A stretch of 64,000 nucleotides of DNA from Mycolicibacterium canariasense (GCF_002101555.1 NZ_LQOL01000003.1:1-64000); one strand, 5' to 3'. Positions 15,778 through 25,125 are shown, numbered from the stretch's first letter. The notes: a model not told the origin generated them from the sequence alone. Numbers and translations are program-made.

Positions 15778-17391
15778 CTAACCAGCTGATCGGTCGAGTG
15801 TGCGAACGGGGGCGCCTGTCGCGTGTTCGGACTGGGCGAACATCGGCGCGCCGATTTCGTGGCCGTATGTGGTTGCGGCGTAGACGTATCGGTCGGGCCG
15901 CACCACGAGGTAATTGACGTCGTGGGCGACCATGGCATCCCACAGTTGTCCGGTTGGGTCACCGAGTTCGTCACCCTGTACCACCGAGGTCCCGGGACGG
16001 ATCGTCAGAAATCGCGCACCGAGGCGTTCCCATGCCCGCGCTGAGCTTTCATGCATCGTGTCTCGGGGATCGGCGTCCAGACCGAGGATCGTCCACCCTT
16101 GTCCGAGAGCGTCGTCGATGTATGTCGATGCGGCACCGGGCAATGCAACGCGCGCCGGCGTGACGAGGTATCCGACCATGCCGTTGGCGCGGTGCGCAGG
16201 CAGACATCCCGGCCCCAGTGGTGTCGGTGCGCCGATGCGGCGCACCAACGCGGCCATCACGCCAGGAATCCGGGTAGCTGTCCGCAGGACCTTGTCGCGT
16301 AGCCAGGCAATCGACGGGCGTTGGGTCATCACGATCTTGCCGAATGTCACAGCCCGCTGCGTCATTGCGTCATGGTGGGGTTCACGTTCTGATTGATACG
16401 TATCGAGCAGGGCATCGCTGGCCCGGCCGCGGACAACGGCGTCGAGCTTCCACACCACGTTGGCGGCGTCACGGAATGCACCCGAAATGCCCTGGCCGGC
16501 AAAGGGAGGCATGACATGTGCGGCGTCGCCCAGGAGTAGGACTCGTCCCACCCGCCACCGTTGTGCCTTGCGCACATGGAAGGTGTAACACCACGTCCGA
16601 GCGATCTCGATGTGGTCGGGGGTAACCCCTTCGACGGCCAGCATGCGCCAGATGTTGTCTTCGCTGAGCATGGCGTCGGCGTCTTCGCCGGGATTGATGC
16701 GCCATTCCCACCGGTAGTACCCGCCCGGGCAGGGACACCTGACGCCGGGGCGCTCCGGGGAGCAGACGAAATCGAAGTGGGGCGGACGGTGCAGCGGGCG
16801 TTTGACCCGCGCTTGCACATCCATCCACTGTTCGGCGTACGAGGTACCCGCGAAAGCAATGCCGAGTTGTTTGCGCAGTGAGCTGCTGCCGCCGTCGCAG
16901 GCGAGGACGTAACGGCCGCTGACGTGTACCGACTGCTCTTGTTCGTCGGTCAACTCCAACGTCACGACGTGTGCGCCCTGCCCGACCAGGGACGCGGTCC
17001 ACCCCGCCCGGACTTCCACACAGGGGAAGCGCTTCAGGCCCTCGCGCAGCGCGTGTTCGAGCGCGGGCTGATGAAAGAAATTGGCCAGCGAGTATCCGGT
17101 GTACGTGGTCGGCGCGGAGGGGGTGGAGAGAAAGGGCTTTCCGTCCATGCCCACGAACCGAGCAGTGATGCCGAGGTGCATGTGCGCAGTGACCTCGTCG
17201 ATCAGCCCGAGTCCCCGAATCACCCGCAACGCTTCATCATCGAGAGCGATGGCTCGCTGGCGATCGAAGATCGCCAAGTCACGTTCGACGACGAGGGTGC
17301 GCAAACCCAGCGCGCCGGCGGCGTTGGCTGCGGCGGCTCCGGCAGGACCGAATCCGACGATGATGACGTCGTAGACCTCCGACTCAGGCAT
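15778..17391 (-). CDS. FAD-dependent aromatic hydroxylase (MhpA-like)
   Basis: 537 residues. Features of class A flavoprotein monooxygenases: the dinucleotide-binding GFGPAGAAAANAAGALGL, an Arg-rich ALDDEALRVIRGLGL region, the central substrate domain with HFDFVCSPERPGVRCPCPGG, and the second FAD motif LLLGDAAHVMPPFAGQGISG with RDAANVVWKL. This matches 3-(3-hydroxyphenyl)propionate hydroxylase in length and layout. It would hydroxylate a phenolic ring with NAD(P)H and O2, giving a catechol-type product for extradiol cleavage. Sixth gene of the operon, 60 nt after the P450. Confidence 0.88.
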   Translation of the reverse strand: MPESEVYDVIIVGFGPAGAAAANAAGALGLRTLVVERDLAIFDRQRAIALDDEALRVIRGLGLIDEVTAHMHLGITARFVGMDGKPFLSTPSAPTTYTGYSLANFFHQPALEHALREGLKRFPCVEVRAGWTASLVGQGAHVVTLELTDEQEQSVHVSGRYVLACDGGSSSLRKQLGIAFAGTSYAEQWMDVQARVKRPLHRPPHFDFVCSPERPGVRCPCPGGYYRWEWRINPGEDADAMLSEDNIWRMLAVEGVTPDHIEIARTWCYTFHVRKAQRWRVGRVLLLGDAAHVMPPFAGQGISGAFRDAANVVWKLDAVVRGRASDALLDTYQSEREPHHDAMTQRAVTFGKIVMTQRPSIAWLRDKVLRTATRIPGVMAALVRRIGAPTPLGPGCLPAHRANGMVGYLVTPARVALPGAASTYIDDALGQGWTILGLDADPRDTMHESSARAWERLGARFLTIRPGTSVVQGDELGDPTGQLWDAMVAHDVNYLVVRPDRYVYAATTYGHEIGAPMFAQSEHATGAPVRTLDRSAG

Positions 17392-17451
17392 GGCTGCAAT
17401 CCTTTCCGTTCCGCTGTTGGTAGCGCCGCACCTCGTCGGTCACCTTGACCT

Positions 17452-18642
17452 TCATGCCGCGATGAGCCGGATCGGCAACCGGTCGTGGCGGTGGATGATG
17501 TTGTTGATTCCCCATGTCGGCTCGGAGGCCACCTCGATGCGGTCGACGCGCTCGATCAGCGCCTTGAGCATCGCCGTGGTCTCCAGCCGGGCCAGGCCTT
17601 GACCGGCACAGGCGTGCGCACCGCTACCGAACCCGACATGGCGGCCGGCGTCGTTGCGGATATCGAAGACGTCGGGAGCGTCCCATTCGCGTTCGTCGCG
17701 GTTGGCCGAGGCGTAGAGCACCAACACCCGGGAGCCCGCAGGCAGGGCCACATCGGAGATGACGCCCGCTCGCGCAGTCTTGCGGGTGAAGGCCCGTAGT
17801 GGTGATTCATAGCGCACGACCTCGTTGATGGCGTTGGGGAGGAGCGAGGGGTCGCCTTTGAGCAGCTGCCACTGTTCGGGGTGGGTGGCGAACAGATACA
17901 TCGCACTGGAAATGGCGCTGATCGTGGTGTCCAGTGATGGGGCGATGTAATCGATGAGTAGCGGCGGAACTTCGTCGACGGCGAGGGTGCCCTCGTCGAC
18001 GGCGGTCAGCAGTTCGTGGGCCATGCTGCCGGGCAGCACATTGCGTTCCCGCACGACGCGGCGGGCGAAGCGCAGCATGTGCAGGCTGCGCGGCAGAGCT
18101 CTGATCGACTGCAGGTTCGCTGGTCCGAGGATGTCGAATGTGGCTGCAGCCCAGTCGAGTAGGTGGGTGCGTTGATCGCTGGGCCACCCGACCAGATCGG
18201 GCACGATAGCCAACGGCAGGGCCGTGGCGATATCGGCGACCGCATCCACCGTCGTGCGCGAGACGGCATCTTCGACGATGGAACGCGCCTGAGCGTCGAC
18301 CACGTCACCCAGGCTGCGTAGGGCTCGTGGCATCAACCGGTGAGCGACGAGTTTGCGGCGACGGTCGTGCTCGGCACCGTCGCTGTTGAGCGTGGTGCCG
18401 CGCGAGAGTCGATTGATCAGTGGGTTGGCCGCAACACCGTGGCCGGAGAGGAATAGGTCATCATCGCGCAAGGTGGCTTTGCACTCGCTGTATCGCGGCA
18501 GGGCGTAGAGACGGTGGCGGGCCAGCCACACGACGGGCCCGAGCTCGCGCATCGCACGGTAGTGGGGGTAGGGGTCGAGAATGGCTGACCGACTGTAGAT
18601 GTCGGGCCGGTACACCGGCACGGCCGACGGGCGACGAAGCAC
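17452..18642 (-). CDS. Cytochrome P450
   Basis: About 396 residues using GTG 18642, which follows the upstream stop by 11 nt and gives the usual bacterial P450 length. I-helix oxygen-activation segment APSLDTTISAI (Asp-Thr-Thr), ExxR in EVVRYESPLR, and the heme loop FGSGAHACAGQGLARLE with the Cys thiolate ligand. The frame stays open further upstream, but that would overlap the previous gene. A class I P450 needs a ferredoxin; the 3Fe-4S-type ferredoxin at 25218 shares an operator motif with this operon and is the likely partner. Probable role: ring or side-chain hydroxylation or O-demethylation. Confidence 0.93.
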   Translation of the reverse strand: MLRRPSAVPVYRPDIYSRSAILDPYPHYRAMRELGPVVWLARHRLYALPRYSECKATLRDDDLFLSGHGVAANPLINRLSRGTTLNSDGAEHDRRRKLVAHRLMPRALRSLGDVVDAQARSIVEDAVSRTTVDAVADIATALPLAIVPDLVGWPSDQRTHLLDWAAATFDILGPANLQSIRALPRSLHMLRFARRVVRERNVLPGSMAHELLTAVDEGTLAVDEVPPLLIDYIAPSLDTTISAISSAMYLFATHPEQWQLLKGDPSLLPNAINEVVRYESPLRAFTRKTARAGVISDVALPAGSRVLVLYASANRDEREWDAPDVFDIRNDAGRHVGFGSGAHACAGQGLARLETTAMLKALIERVDRIEVASEPTWGINNIIHRHDRLPIRLIAA

Positions 18643-18653
18643 GCGGATGATTC

Positions 18654-20276
18654 CTAATCGTGGTGAACGACGCCGGCGGACGGCGAGGTTGGTGGGCTGA
18701 TCGGCCGGGTGTGGCCGTTGGACGAGACCGTTGGGCGGTGGTCGAGTAGGAAGAGCGGGACGCCGTGGCACACTGCGGTGAGGTCACGGTCGGCGACCAT
18801 CACGGTGCGGTCGGGTCTGACCACTGCGGCCTTGACGTAATGACGGCGCAGCCAGCGATCCAGCTCAGATCCGGCGGTGGCGTGGACGGTGCGAGCGCCG
18901 CGCGCGGTGACGATCTCCTGCTGCGCGACGGTCAGCGCAACGCGAGTGATGACGCCGAACCGGGCGCCGAGCTGATCGTCGAGACGAACACCATTGTCCA
19001 GCAGTGTATTCGGACACAAGTGTCCGGCGATCCCGCGTGTGCGCGGGGAGCGCCGGAGCACGGCCGACGATCGAAGGGGCGGGGTGCGCGAGTCGGTGAC
19101 CTTCGCACGCAGTCCCGGCACCGCATGCAGGTGGGGCAACACCACGGAGCGCGCGGTTGCGCCGATCCGGCCCCCGGCGGTCATCGCACGTCCGACGTTG
19201 AGCGCCAGCGAGATCATGTGGCGTGAGTGCGGTCGGCGCTCGGCTTGGTAACTATCGAGCACGCTGGGTGGGAGATCCCGGTGGTGGACGCCGGCGATCT
19301 TCCAGGCCAGGTTCATCGCGTCGCGTAACCCGGCGCCCATGCCCTGCCCGATGAACGGCGGGGTGAGGTGGGCGGCATCGCCCAGCAGGAAGACGTTGCC
19401 GTGCCGCCAGCGGTCGGCGAGCTGGGCGCGGAAGGTGTACTCGGCGACGCGGATCACCCGAAGGTCGGCGTCGTCGACGTCCCGCGTCCACGGGGCGATC
19501 AGCGGGCGCAGGTCGGTCAGGGTGGCATAGTCGTCGACCGTTTCACGGTCCAGGAGCCGGAATTCCCACCGGTAGCGGGTGGGTCCGATACGCATGTAGG
19601 TGCCCGCGCGGTGGGAGTCGCAGAGCTGGTGCACGCCTTCCCACTGCTGCAGATCGGCGTCGGTCGCGATGTCGATCACCAGCCAGCGCTGGTCGAACTT
19701 CAGGTTGCGCATCGATGCACCGATTGCGCTGCGGACCATGCTGTTCGCACCGTCGCAGCCGAGCACGAAATCGGCGGTGATCTCCGAGTGTTCCCCGGTC
19801 GAGCGATCACGCAAGGTCAGGCGCAACGGCCGGGCATCCGACGGCACGGCGAGGTGGAGCACCTCGGTGTCACCGCGCAGGCGCGCACGCGGGTACCGGG
19901 TCAGGTTGGCGCGCAACAGCTCCTCGAGTTGGGGTTGATCGAACATGCTGGCCGCCGGAAAACCGTTGCGGGTCAAGCCGGTATCGCGGTCGAACTGGGC
20001 CAGTACCGCCATGTCGCGATCGATGAGCCGCAGGCCGTGGGCCGGACGGGAAATCTGGGCGAACTCGCCGGCGATCCCCAGTCGGGCCAGGATGCGGTAG
20101 ACCTCGTCGTCGAGGTGAACAGCGCGCGGCTGCGGATACACCTGCGGCCAGCGATCCAGCACCAGGGTGTCCACACCGTACTGAGCCAGCAGGGTGGCCG
20201 CTGTGATGCCGGTGGGCCCGCCGCCGACGATGGCGACCGGAACATGTTCGGTCCGTGAGGTATTCGATCGAGTCAT
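18654..20276 (-). CDS. FAD-dependent monooxygenase (MhpA-like)
   Basis: 540 residues, ATG 20276 overlapping the acyl-CoA synthetase stop. N-terminal VAIVGGGPTGITAATLLAQYGV, DG motif region GCDGANSMVRSAIG, and FLLGDAAHLTPPFIGQGMGAGLRDAMNLAWKI place it in the same hydroxylase group as the neighbouring 15778-17391 gene, but the two are clearly diverged, so they should act on different substrates or positions. The C-terminal thioredoxin-like domain of the family is present (residues ~430-525). Two hydroxylases plus a P450 in one operon suggest successive hydroxylations. Confidence 0.88.
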   Translation of the reverse strand: MTRSNTSRTEHVPVAIVGGGPTGITAATLLAQYGVDTLVLDRWPQVYPQPRAVHLDDEVYRILARLGIAGEFAQISRPAHGLRLIDRDMAVLAQFDRDTGLTRNGFPAASMFDQPQLEELLRANLTRYPRARLRGDTEVLHLAVPSDARPLRLTLRDRSTGEHSEITADFVLGCDGANSMVRSAIGASMRNLKFDQRWLVIDIATDADLQQWEGVHQLCDSHRAGTYMRIGPTRYRWEFRLLDRETVDDYATLTDLRPLIAPWTRDVDDADLRVIRVAEYTFRAQLADRWRHGNVFLLGDAAHLTPPFIGQGMGAGLRDAMNLAWKIAGVHHRDLPPSVLDSYQAERRPHSRHMISLALNVGRAMTAGGRIGATARSVVLPHLHAVPGLRAKVTDSRTPPLRSSAVLRRSPRTRGIAGHLCPNTLLDNGVRLDDQLGARFGVITRVALTVAQQEIVTARGARTVHATAGSELDRWLRRHYVKAAVVRPDRTVMVADRDLTAVCHGVPLFLLDHRPTVSSNGHTRPISPPTSPSAGVVHHD

Positions 20277-22159
20277 GTCTGGTTGATCTCGTGGTTCACC
20301 GAGAACGACTTCACCACCCGTTCCACGGCGGCGCGGTCGGCGTCCGGCCCGAGGGTGAGTACGACGGTGGGCAGCCCGGCACTGACCTGGCCCACGATCT
20401 GCACCACCCCGGGCTCGTCCGCAAGGGCTTCGGTGAGCGCGTGTTCGGCGGCGGTGGCGCGCAGCGGAACCTTGTAGGGCTTGCCCACGTCGGTGACCGG
20501 TATCGCGTCGATGACGGTGACCGTCTTGGGTGCCGCGGCGCGTTCGCTGATCCGGTCGCCGGCGAATGCGGTCAATTCGTCACCGGTCACGGTCGCACCC
20601 GGTCGCAGCGTGACGAATCCGACAGGGACTTCGCCGGAATGGGCGTCGGGTCGTGCCACTGCTGCTGCGGCGGTGACGTCGGGATGAGCGAGCAACGCGT
20701 CCTCGATCACCGCGGGGTCGATGTTGTGCCCACCGCGGATGATGAGGTCTTTGGCCCGTCCTGCCAGGTAGACGAAACCGTCGTCGTCGATGCTGGCCAG
20801 GTCGCCGGTGTCGAGCCACCCGTCGCGCAGGGCGCCACGACCGTCGAGCACGTAGCCGTCATCGTCGCGCCCGGTGACGTAGCCGGGAAAGACAGTCGGT
20901 CCACTGATGGCCAGTGTGCCGATCTGACCGGTCGAAACCTCCTGCCAGGTGCCGTCGTCGCCAACCTCGACGACCTTGAGCCGTTGGTAGGGCATGCGTT
21001 GACCGACCGAACCGGGCCGAGGGTGATCGGGGAAACTGCGCGCGCTGGCGCAGGTCGCCTCGGTGAGCCCGTACCCTTCGACCAAGTCCACCCCGGTGGC
21101 GTTGCGGAAGTCCAGGCGCACGGTGTCCGGCAAGGCCGAGGCACCCGACACCGCGGAAGTCAGTGTGGAGATGTCGGCGTCGACGGGGATGCTGGCCAAC
21201 ACTGCATACACGGTGGGCACGGCGCTCATCGCCGCCAGTCGGTAGTGCGCCACGATGCGCCAAAAGTTCTGGTACAGGCCCATATCGCGGTAGCCCAGCG
21301 GCCCCGCCCACACCACGGGCTGGCCGCGCAGCAATGGGGCCAGCAGGGTGACGATCAGAGCGTTGACGTGAAACAGCGGCAGCGCGGCGAAGACCACCGC
21401 GTCCTCGTCGAGGTCGGCGCTGACGGCGACCATCCAGGCGTCGGCGACCTCGTTACCGTGGGTGTGTGCGGCCAGCTTCGGTGTGCCGGTGGTGCCGCCG
21501 GTGTGGAACAGCGCGGCCAACTGGGCCGGATCGGCCTGCCCACCGTCGAGCGGTCGCGGGTCCTGTTCGGCGGCCAGCGCCGACAGATAGGCCACCGTGA
21601 CGCCGGGCAGAGCCGGAAGCGGACCAGGCGCATCGTCTGCCAGCGTGGGACGCAGCAGCAACACGGTATCCACCAGGCCGGCCTCGGCCAGCGCGGCGGC
21701 CCGCTCCACACCAGCGGGGTCGAGTTCGGGCGCGGCGGTGATCAGTACCCGGGCTCCTGAGAGTCGAGCCAATTCGGCGACGTGCCCGCCGGACAACGAT
21801 CCGTTGATGGGTACCGCGATACCGGCGGCCTGAGCCGCCAGGGTGGCGGTGATCAATTCATCGCAGTTCGGACTGATCAGCAACACTGCGTCGGATCGGC
21901 CGATACCACACTGCTGCAATGCTTTTGCCGCTCGTGTCACGTCGTCCGCAAGTTCACCGAACGTCCGACGCACGTTTCTCTCGTAGTTGGTCCCGTCCGG
22001 CAGGACGGTGATCGCGGTGCGGTCCGGCCACAATCGTGCGGCGCGCAGGACGACGCCGTAAGTGGACGCCGGCAGTCCGCGACTTTCCAGTGGAACCTGT
22101 TCGATGGCAGGCAGATCTCGCGGTGATCGGGCGACAGGCCACAGCGTGTCGATGCTCAT
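20273..22159 (-). CDS. AMP-dependent acyl-CoA synthetase/ligase
   Basis: 628 residues, ATG 22159. Adenylate-forming signatures: the P-loop-like LFHTGGTTGTPKLAAHTHGNE, GYGLTEATCASAR, GWLDTGDLASIDDDGFVYLAGRAKDLIIRGG. The C-terminal domain is longer than usual by about 60 residues. The enzyme should activate a carboxylic acid (aryl, arylpropionate or ring-cleavage product) as its CoA thioester with ATP. Overlaps by 4 nt with both neighbours, so its translation is coupled to FAH hydrolase and monooxygenase. Confidence 0.9.
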   Translation of the reverse strand: MSIDTLWPVARSPRDLPAIEQVPLESRGLPASTYGVVLRAARLWPDRTAITVLPDGTNYERNVRRTFGELADDVTRAAKALQQCGIGRSDAVLLISPNCDELITATLAAQAAGIAVPINGSLSGGHVAELARLSGARVLITAAPELDPAGVERAAALAEAGLVDTVLLLRPTLADDAPGPLPALPGVTVAYLSALAAEQDPRPLDGGQADPAQLAALFHTGGTTGTPKLAAHTHGNEVADAWMVAVSADLDEDAVVFAALPLFHVNALIVTLLAPLLRGQPVVWAGPLGYRDMGLYQNFWRIVAHYRLAAMSAVPTVYAVLASIPVDADISTLTSAVSGASALPDTVRLDFRNATGVDLVEGYGLTEATCASARSFPDHPRPGSVGQRMPYQRLKVVEVGDDGTWQEVSTGQIGTLAISGPTVFPGYVTGRDDDGYVLDGRGALRDGWLDTGDLASIDDDGFVYLAGRAKDLIIRGGHNIDPAVIEDALLAHPDVTAAAAVARPDAHSGEVPVGFVTLRPGATVTGDELTAFAGDRISERAAAPKTVTVIDAIPVTDVGKPYKVPLRATAAEHALTEALADEPGVVQIVGQVSAGLPTVVLTLGPDADRAAVERVVKSFSVNHEINQT

Positions 22160-23094
22160 GCGTGCCGCACCGTCAGCCGCTGCGTGCCCAGGTCCAGGAC
22201 ACCGTCATCGGTGGCGATCGAGGCCTCGACGATGTCGCCGTGCTGCAGGTACTTCGGGTTCTTGGCCTGCCGGGAGAAGAATGCCTTCCACTTGACCGCA
22301 GGGGGCAGCAGGTTGCCGATCATCTCGATCGGTTTGGGCGGGGCGGTCAATGCGGTGCCGGCCGGGGTTCCGGTGAGGATGAGATCGCCGGCCGCCAGGT
22401 CCTGGAACCTCGTCAGCGACTGCAGAGCCTGCAGCGGGCGGTACAGCATGTCCCCCTCGACAACCGCGTTCTGGCGCTCGTCGCCGCCGACGCTCAGCCG
22501 TAGCCGCAAGTCGCCGAACCGGGCCAGTTCGGCGCTGTCCAGCAGCACCAGCGCAGGCCCCACCGGGGTGAAGGTCGGGTAGGACTTGGCCTCGTAGAAC
22601 TGGGTCTGCGGCAACTGGATGTCGCGGGCCGAGACATCGTTGGTGATCGTCAGACCGGCGATGACATCGGCAAGGTTCGCATCGGTGATCGCGGTGCCGA
22701 CCGGGACGTCCCGCCCGATGACCAGGCCGATCTCGATCTCGTAATCCAGCAGGCCGACGTGTGCGGGTCGCACGATGTCATCGAAGGGGCCGCTGATCGA
22801 GGCCGACGACTTGCGGAAGAACGTCAGCGGAACGGTTTTCGGATCCATGCCGGAATCGCGGACGTGGGATTCGAAGTTGGTCATCTGGGCGATCACCCGG
22901 CACGGGGCAGTGACCGGCGACAGCAGCGCCAACTCGTCGACGGCGACGGAACCCTCGGCAGCCGCGGCGTCCTCGATGGCCGCACGGTCAGCGAGCAGCT
23001 CGCTGGTGGTGGTGGCAGTTGTGGAGATTCTGGCAGCGCCGGTGGGTGTCTGCGCCCACCAAGCGTCTTTCGTGCGTAGGACGGAAATGGTCAC
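22156..23094 (-). CDS. FAH-family hydrolase of ring-cleavage product
   Basis: 312 residues from GTG 23094 (GTGA overlap with the dioxygenase stop). Characteristic segments: the NFESHVRDSGMDPKTVPLTFFRKSS substrate region near residue 85, LLDYEIEIGLVIGRDV with metal-binding Glu residues, TNDVSARDIQLPQTQFYEAKSY and GDLILTGTPAGTA. It is closely similar in plan to 42835-43794. Placed next to an extradiol dioxygenase, it probably hydrolyses or isomerises the meta-cleavage product. Confidence 0.9.
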   Translation of the reverse strand: MTISVLRTKDAWWAQTPTGAARISTTATTTSELLADRAAIEDAAAAEGSVAVDELALLSPVTAPCRVIAQMTNFESHVRDSGMDPKTVPLTFFRKSSASISGPFDDIVRPAHVGLLDYEIEIGLVIGRDVPVGTAITDANLADVIAGLTITNDVSARDIQLPQTQFYEAKSYPTFTPVGPALVLLDSAELARFGDLRLRLSVGGDERQNAVVEGDMLYRPLQALQSLTRFQDLAAGDLILTGTPAGTALTAPPKPIEMIGNLLPPAVKWKAFFSRQAKNPKYLQHGDIVEASIATDDGVLDLGTQRLTVRHA

Positions 23095-24233
23095 GAAGCA
23101 GCAACTTTCAGTAGGCCGATGAGGCGGTTGAGGTCGAACTCGTTGTCGCCGCGCAGCGCGGTCAGCATCGAGGACACTTGATGTCGCGCGGCGCGCGGGC
23201 TGGCGTCGAGGAAGTCCTTCGTGGCCGGCGGCCCCCACTGCGCCAGCCCAGATGCGGTGAACGGGGCCCAGCCGGGTTCGAGGGTGTTGTCGAACACGTC
23301 ACCGTCGGCGAAATGCTCGACCAGAAACCCGTCGGGGTCGCGCCAGTAGTCGAACAGTTGGCTGCCCTGAATGTGCCTGCCGATTCCCCACGAGCGGAAA
23401 TACCCGCGCTCGCGTAGGTATTCGCCCCCGGCCGCCAGGGCGTCGAGGTCGCTGACCTCGTAGGCCGAGTGAATGTAGCGGTTGGCCGGTCCGAGCGCCA
23501 ACGCGAGGGTGTGATGGTCGGCCGGTTCGCTGCCACGGTCGCAGCGGATGAAGCTCATCGCCGGTCCCCGGTCACGCTGGCCGGGAAAGAACAGGAAATC
23601 GCTGACGATCATCCCGAACATGTCCAGATACCAGTTCAGTGTTCTCAGGTACGTCGTGGACTGCAACACCACATGACCCAGCCGCTGCACGCGGGCGGGT
23701 ACTCGTGGCGGCCGCACCGTCGCATTGATCCGGGTGTCGGCGTTTCCCGTGTTACGCACCTGAGGTTCCTGCGCGGGCTGGGCGGGCAGGGTGTGTAGCC
23801 CGGCGACGACGGTGACCGCCGTGCCGCTGGGTTCGGTCAGTTGAACCCCCACTCCGCCAACGGATTCGGGAAGCGGCTGCAAGCGCGCGCCCGTCTTGTC
23901 GGCCAGGCGGAGCACGTCGACCTCGTCGGCGGCGCGCAACGCCAGCCCGGAGAAGCGGGTGCGCTGACCACGCCGCAGGATCACGCACGGCGCTCCGGCC
24001 GCGGTGCCGCGCAGATGTAGCTCTTGGGGGTCACGCAATGCGATACCGAACCCGAAGGCGCGGGCGAATGCCTCGGCGCGGACGAGGTCGGGCTTGTCGA
24101 ACTCCAGCCAGGCGATGTCGGCGACGCGGATGATCGGATCCCGCGAGCGGCCGGGATGTTCACCGCGCAGCGCCCCCTGCTCACTGTGCAGGCCGCTGTG
24201 CCTGTCGGTCTGCCGTGTCACCGTCCGTGCCAC
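23091..24233 (-). CDS. Two-domain extradiol dioxygenase (VOC superfamily)
   Basis: 380 residues, GTG 24233 with GAGGGG ribosome-binding site. An N-terminal VOC module (IAWLEFDKPDLVRAEAFARAFGF) is followed by a catalytic C-terminal module with the facial triad His in QRLGHVVLQST, His in RYIHSAYEVSDLDAL and Glu in DPDGFLVEHF, as in 2,3-dihydroxybiphenyl dioxygenase-type enzymes. It should cleave a catecholic ring next to the hydroxyls using Fe(II) and O2. First gene of the operon, so its promoter region (24234-24341) drives the whole set. Confidence 0.87.
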   Translation of the reverse strand: MARTVTRQTDRHSGLHSEQGALRGEHPGRSRDPIIRVADIAWLEFDKPDLVRAEAFARAFGFGIALRDPQELHLRGTAAGAPCVILRRGQRTRFSGLALRAADEVDVLRLADKTGARLQPLPESVGGVGVQLTEPSGTAVTVVAGLHTLPAQPAQEPQVRNTGNADTRINATVRPPRVPARVQRLGHVVLQSTTYLRTLNWYLDMFGMIVSDFLFFPGQRDRGPAMSFIRCDRGSEPADHHTLALALGPANRYIHSAYEVSDLDALAAGGEYLRERGYFRSWGIGRHIQGSQLFDYWRDPDGFLVEHFADGDVFDNTLEPGWAPFTASGLAQWGPPATKDFLDASPRAARHQVSSMLTALRGDNEFDLNRLIGLLKVAAS

Positions 24234-24255
24234 ATCGCACCCCTCAACCAGTAGT

Positions 24256-24269
24256 TGATGAAATCGTCA
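24256..24269. promoter_or_regulatory. Operator copy A (TGATGAAATCGTCA)
   Basis: First of three 14-bp imperfect palindromes TGA-N-GAAATC-N-TCA. It lies 23 bp from the dioxygenase start codon at 24233 and thus in the operon promoter. The second copy is 43 bp away in the same interval, and the third precedes the ferredoxin gene. Confidence 0.7.
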
Positions 24270-24298
24270 CATGCGACTAGACGCTCAGTCAAGCATCT

Positions 24299-24312
24299 TG
24301 ACGAAATCCTCA
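24299..24312. promoter_or_regulatory. Operator copy B (TGACGAAATCCTCA)
   Basis: Second copy of the shared 14-bp palindrome; flanking T and A extend it to TTGACGAAATCCTCAA. It lies 18 bp upstream of a TAATAT box at 24330-24335, that is over the -35 region of the TetR promoter, a position suited to autorepression. Confidence 0.7.
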
Positions 24313-24329
24313 AGATTGACTCGAACTGG

Positions 24330-24335
24330 TAATAT
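24330..24335 (+). promoter_or_regulatory. -10 box of TetR gene; probably leaderless transcript
   Basis: TAATAT ends 6 nt before ATG 24342 and no ribosome-binding site precedes that ATG. This spacing puts the transcription start at or next to the A of the start codon, which is common for leaderless genes in mycobacteria. Confidence 0.55.
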
Positions 24336-24341
24336 CGCCGC

Positions 24342-25067
24342 ATGGATCTGCCTGAGCGCAGTGTCGCCGATTCGGCGAAACCGCCGGTAAACCGCCTTGA
24401 GCGGCGCAAGCTGCGTACCCGCAACGCATTGGTGCGTGCGGCGCAAGGCTTCATCGCCCAGGGCAAACTGGGTGTGCCGATCCTGGAGATCACCCAAGCG
24501 GCCGATGTCGGTATGGGGTCCTTCTACAACCACTTCTCGACCAAGGAGGAGTTGTTCGAGGCCGCCGTGACCGATGCACTCGACGATCTCGGCGCCATAC
24601 TCGACAGCCTCACTGGATCCATTTCGGACCCGGCCGAGGCCTTTGCCGCCAACTATCGCTTGAGCGGGCGACTGTTCCGCTACCGCCCGCAAGAGGCGGC
24701 CTTGCTGCTCGCGCATGGCGATTCGTTGATCTTGTCGAATCGCGGCTTGTCGCCGAGGGCGCTGCGCGATATCACCGCGGCGATCGGTCAAAAGCGGTTC
24801 ACGATCGCCGACCCCGAACTGGGCTTGGCCATCGCCGGGGGCATGTTCGTCGGCTTGGTCACCCTCCTGCGGGAGCGGCCCGAACGTGACACCGAAGCCA
24901 CCGTCGACCTGGTGACCGAACGTCTACTGAGGACGCTGGGCATGACTCCGAAGCAGGCCGAAATAATCTGCCGCAAGCCGCTACCCGACATCTCGTCGCT
25001 GCGCGACTCGCCGAACGATTGGCCGGTCCCGATGGCGCCCGGCGTGGTTGCACACAAGCCCGACTGA
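24342..25067 (+). CDS. TetR-family regulator of the ring-degradation operon
   Basis: 241 residues. After a short basic N-terminus the HTH is ALVRAAQGFIAQGKLGVPIL followed by AADVGMGSFYNHFSTKEELFEAAV (residues ~30-75). The C-terminal domain has the RPERDTEATVDLVTERLLRTLGM end common to mycobacterial TetR proteins next to P450 or catabolic operons. Divergent from the dioxygenase operon, with two operator copies in between and one further copy before the ferredoxin gene, so this protein is the best candidate for the common repressor. Confidence 0.92.
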   Translation: MDLPERSVADSAKPPVNRLERRKLRTRNALVRAAQGFIAQGKLGVPILEITQAADVGMGSFYNHFSTKEELFEAAVTDALDDLGAILDSLTGSISDPAEAFAANYRLSGRLFRYRPQEAALLLAHGDSLILSNRGLSPRALRDITAAIGQKRFTIADPELGLAIAGGMFVGLVTLLRERPERDTEATVDLVTERLLRTLGMTPKQAEIICRKPLPDISSLRDSPNDWPVPMAPGVVAHKPD

Positions 25068-25125
25068 TGGTCGCTGGGCACAGTCACACCACCGCCGCAG
25101 GGCTAGGTGAGTTTTTCCGCATTTA

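Noticed and set aside
18643..18771. N-terminal extension of the P450 into the preceding monooxygenase gene
   Set aside because: The extra 43 residues are Pro/Arg-rich antisense-like sequence and GTG 18642 gives the usual P450 length.
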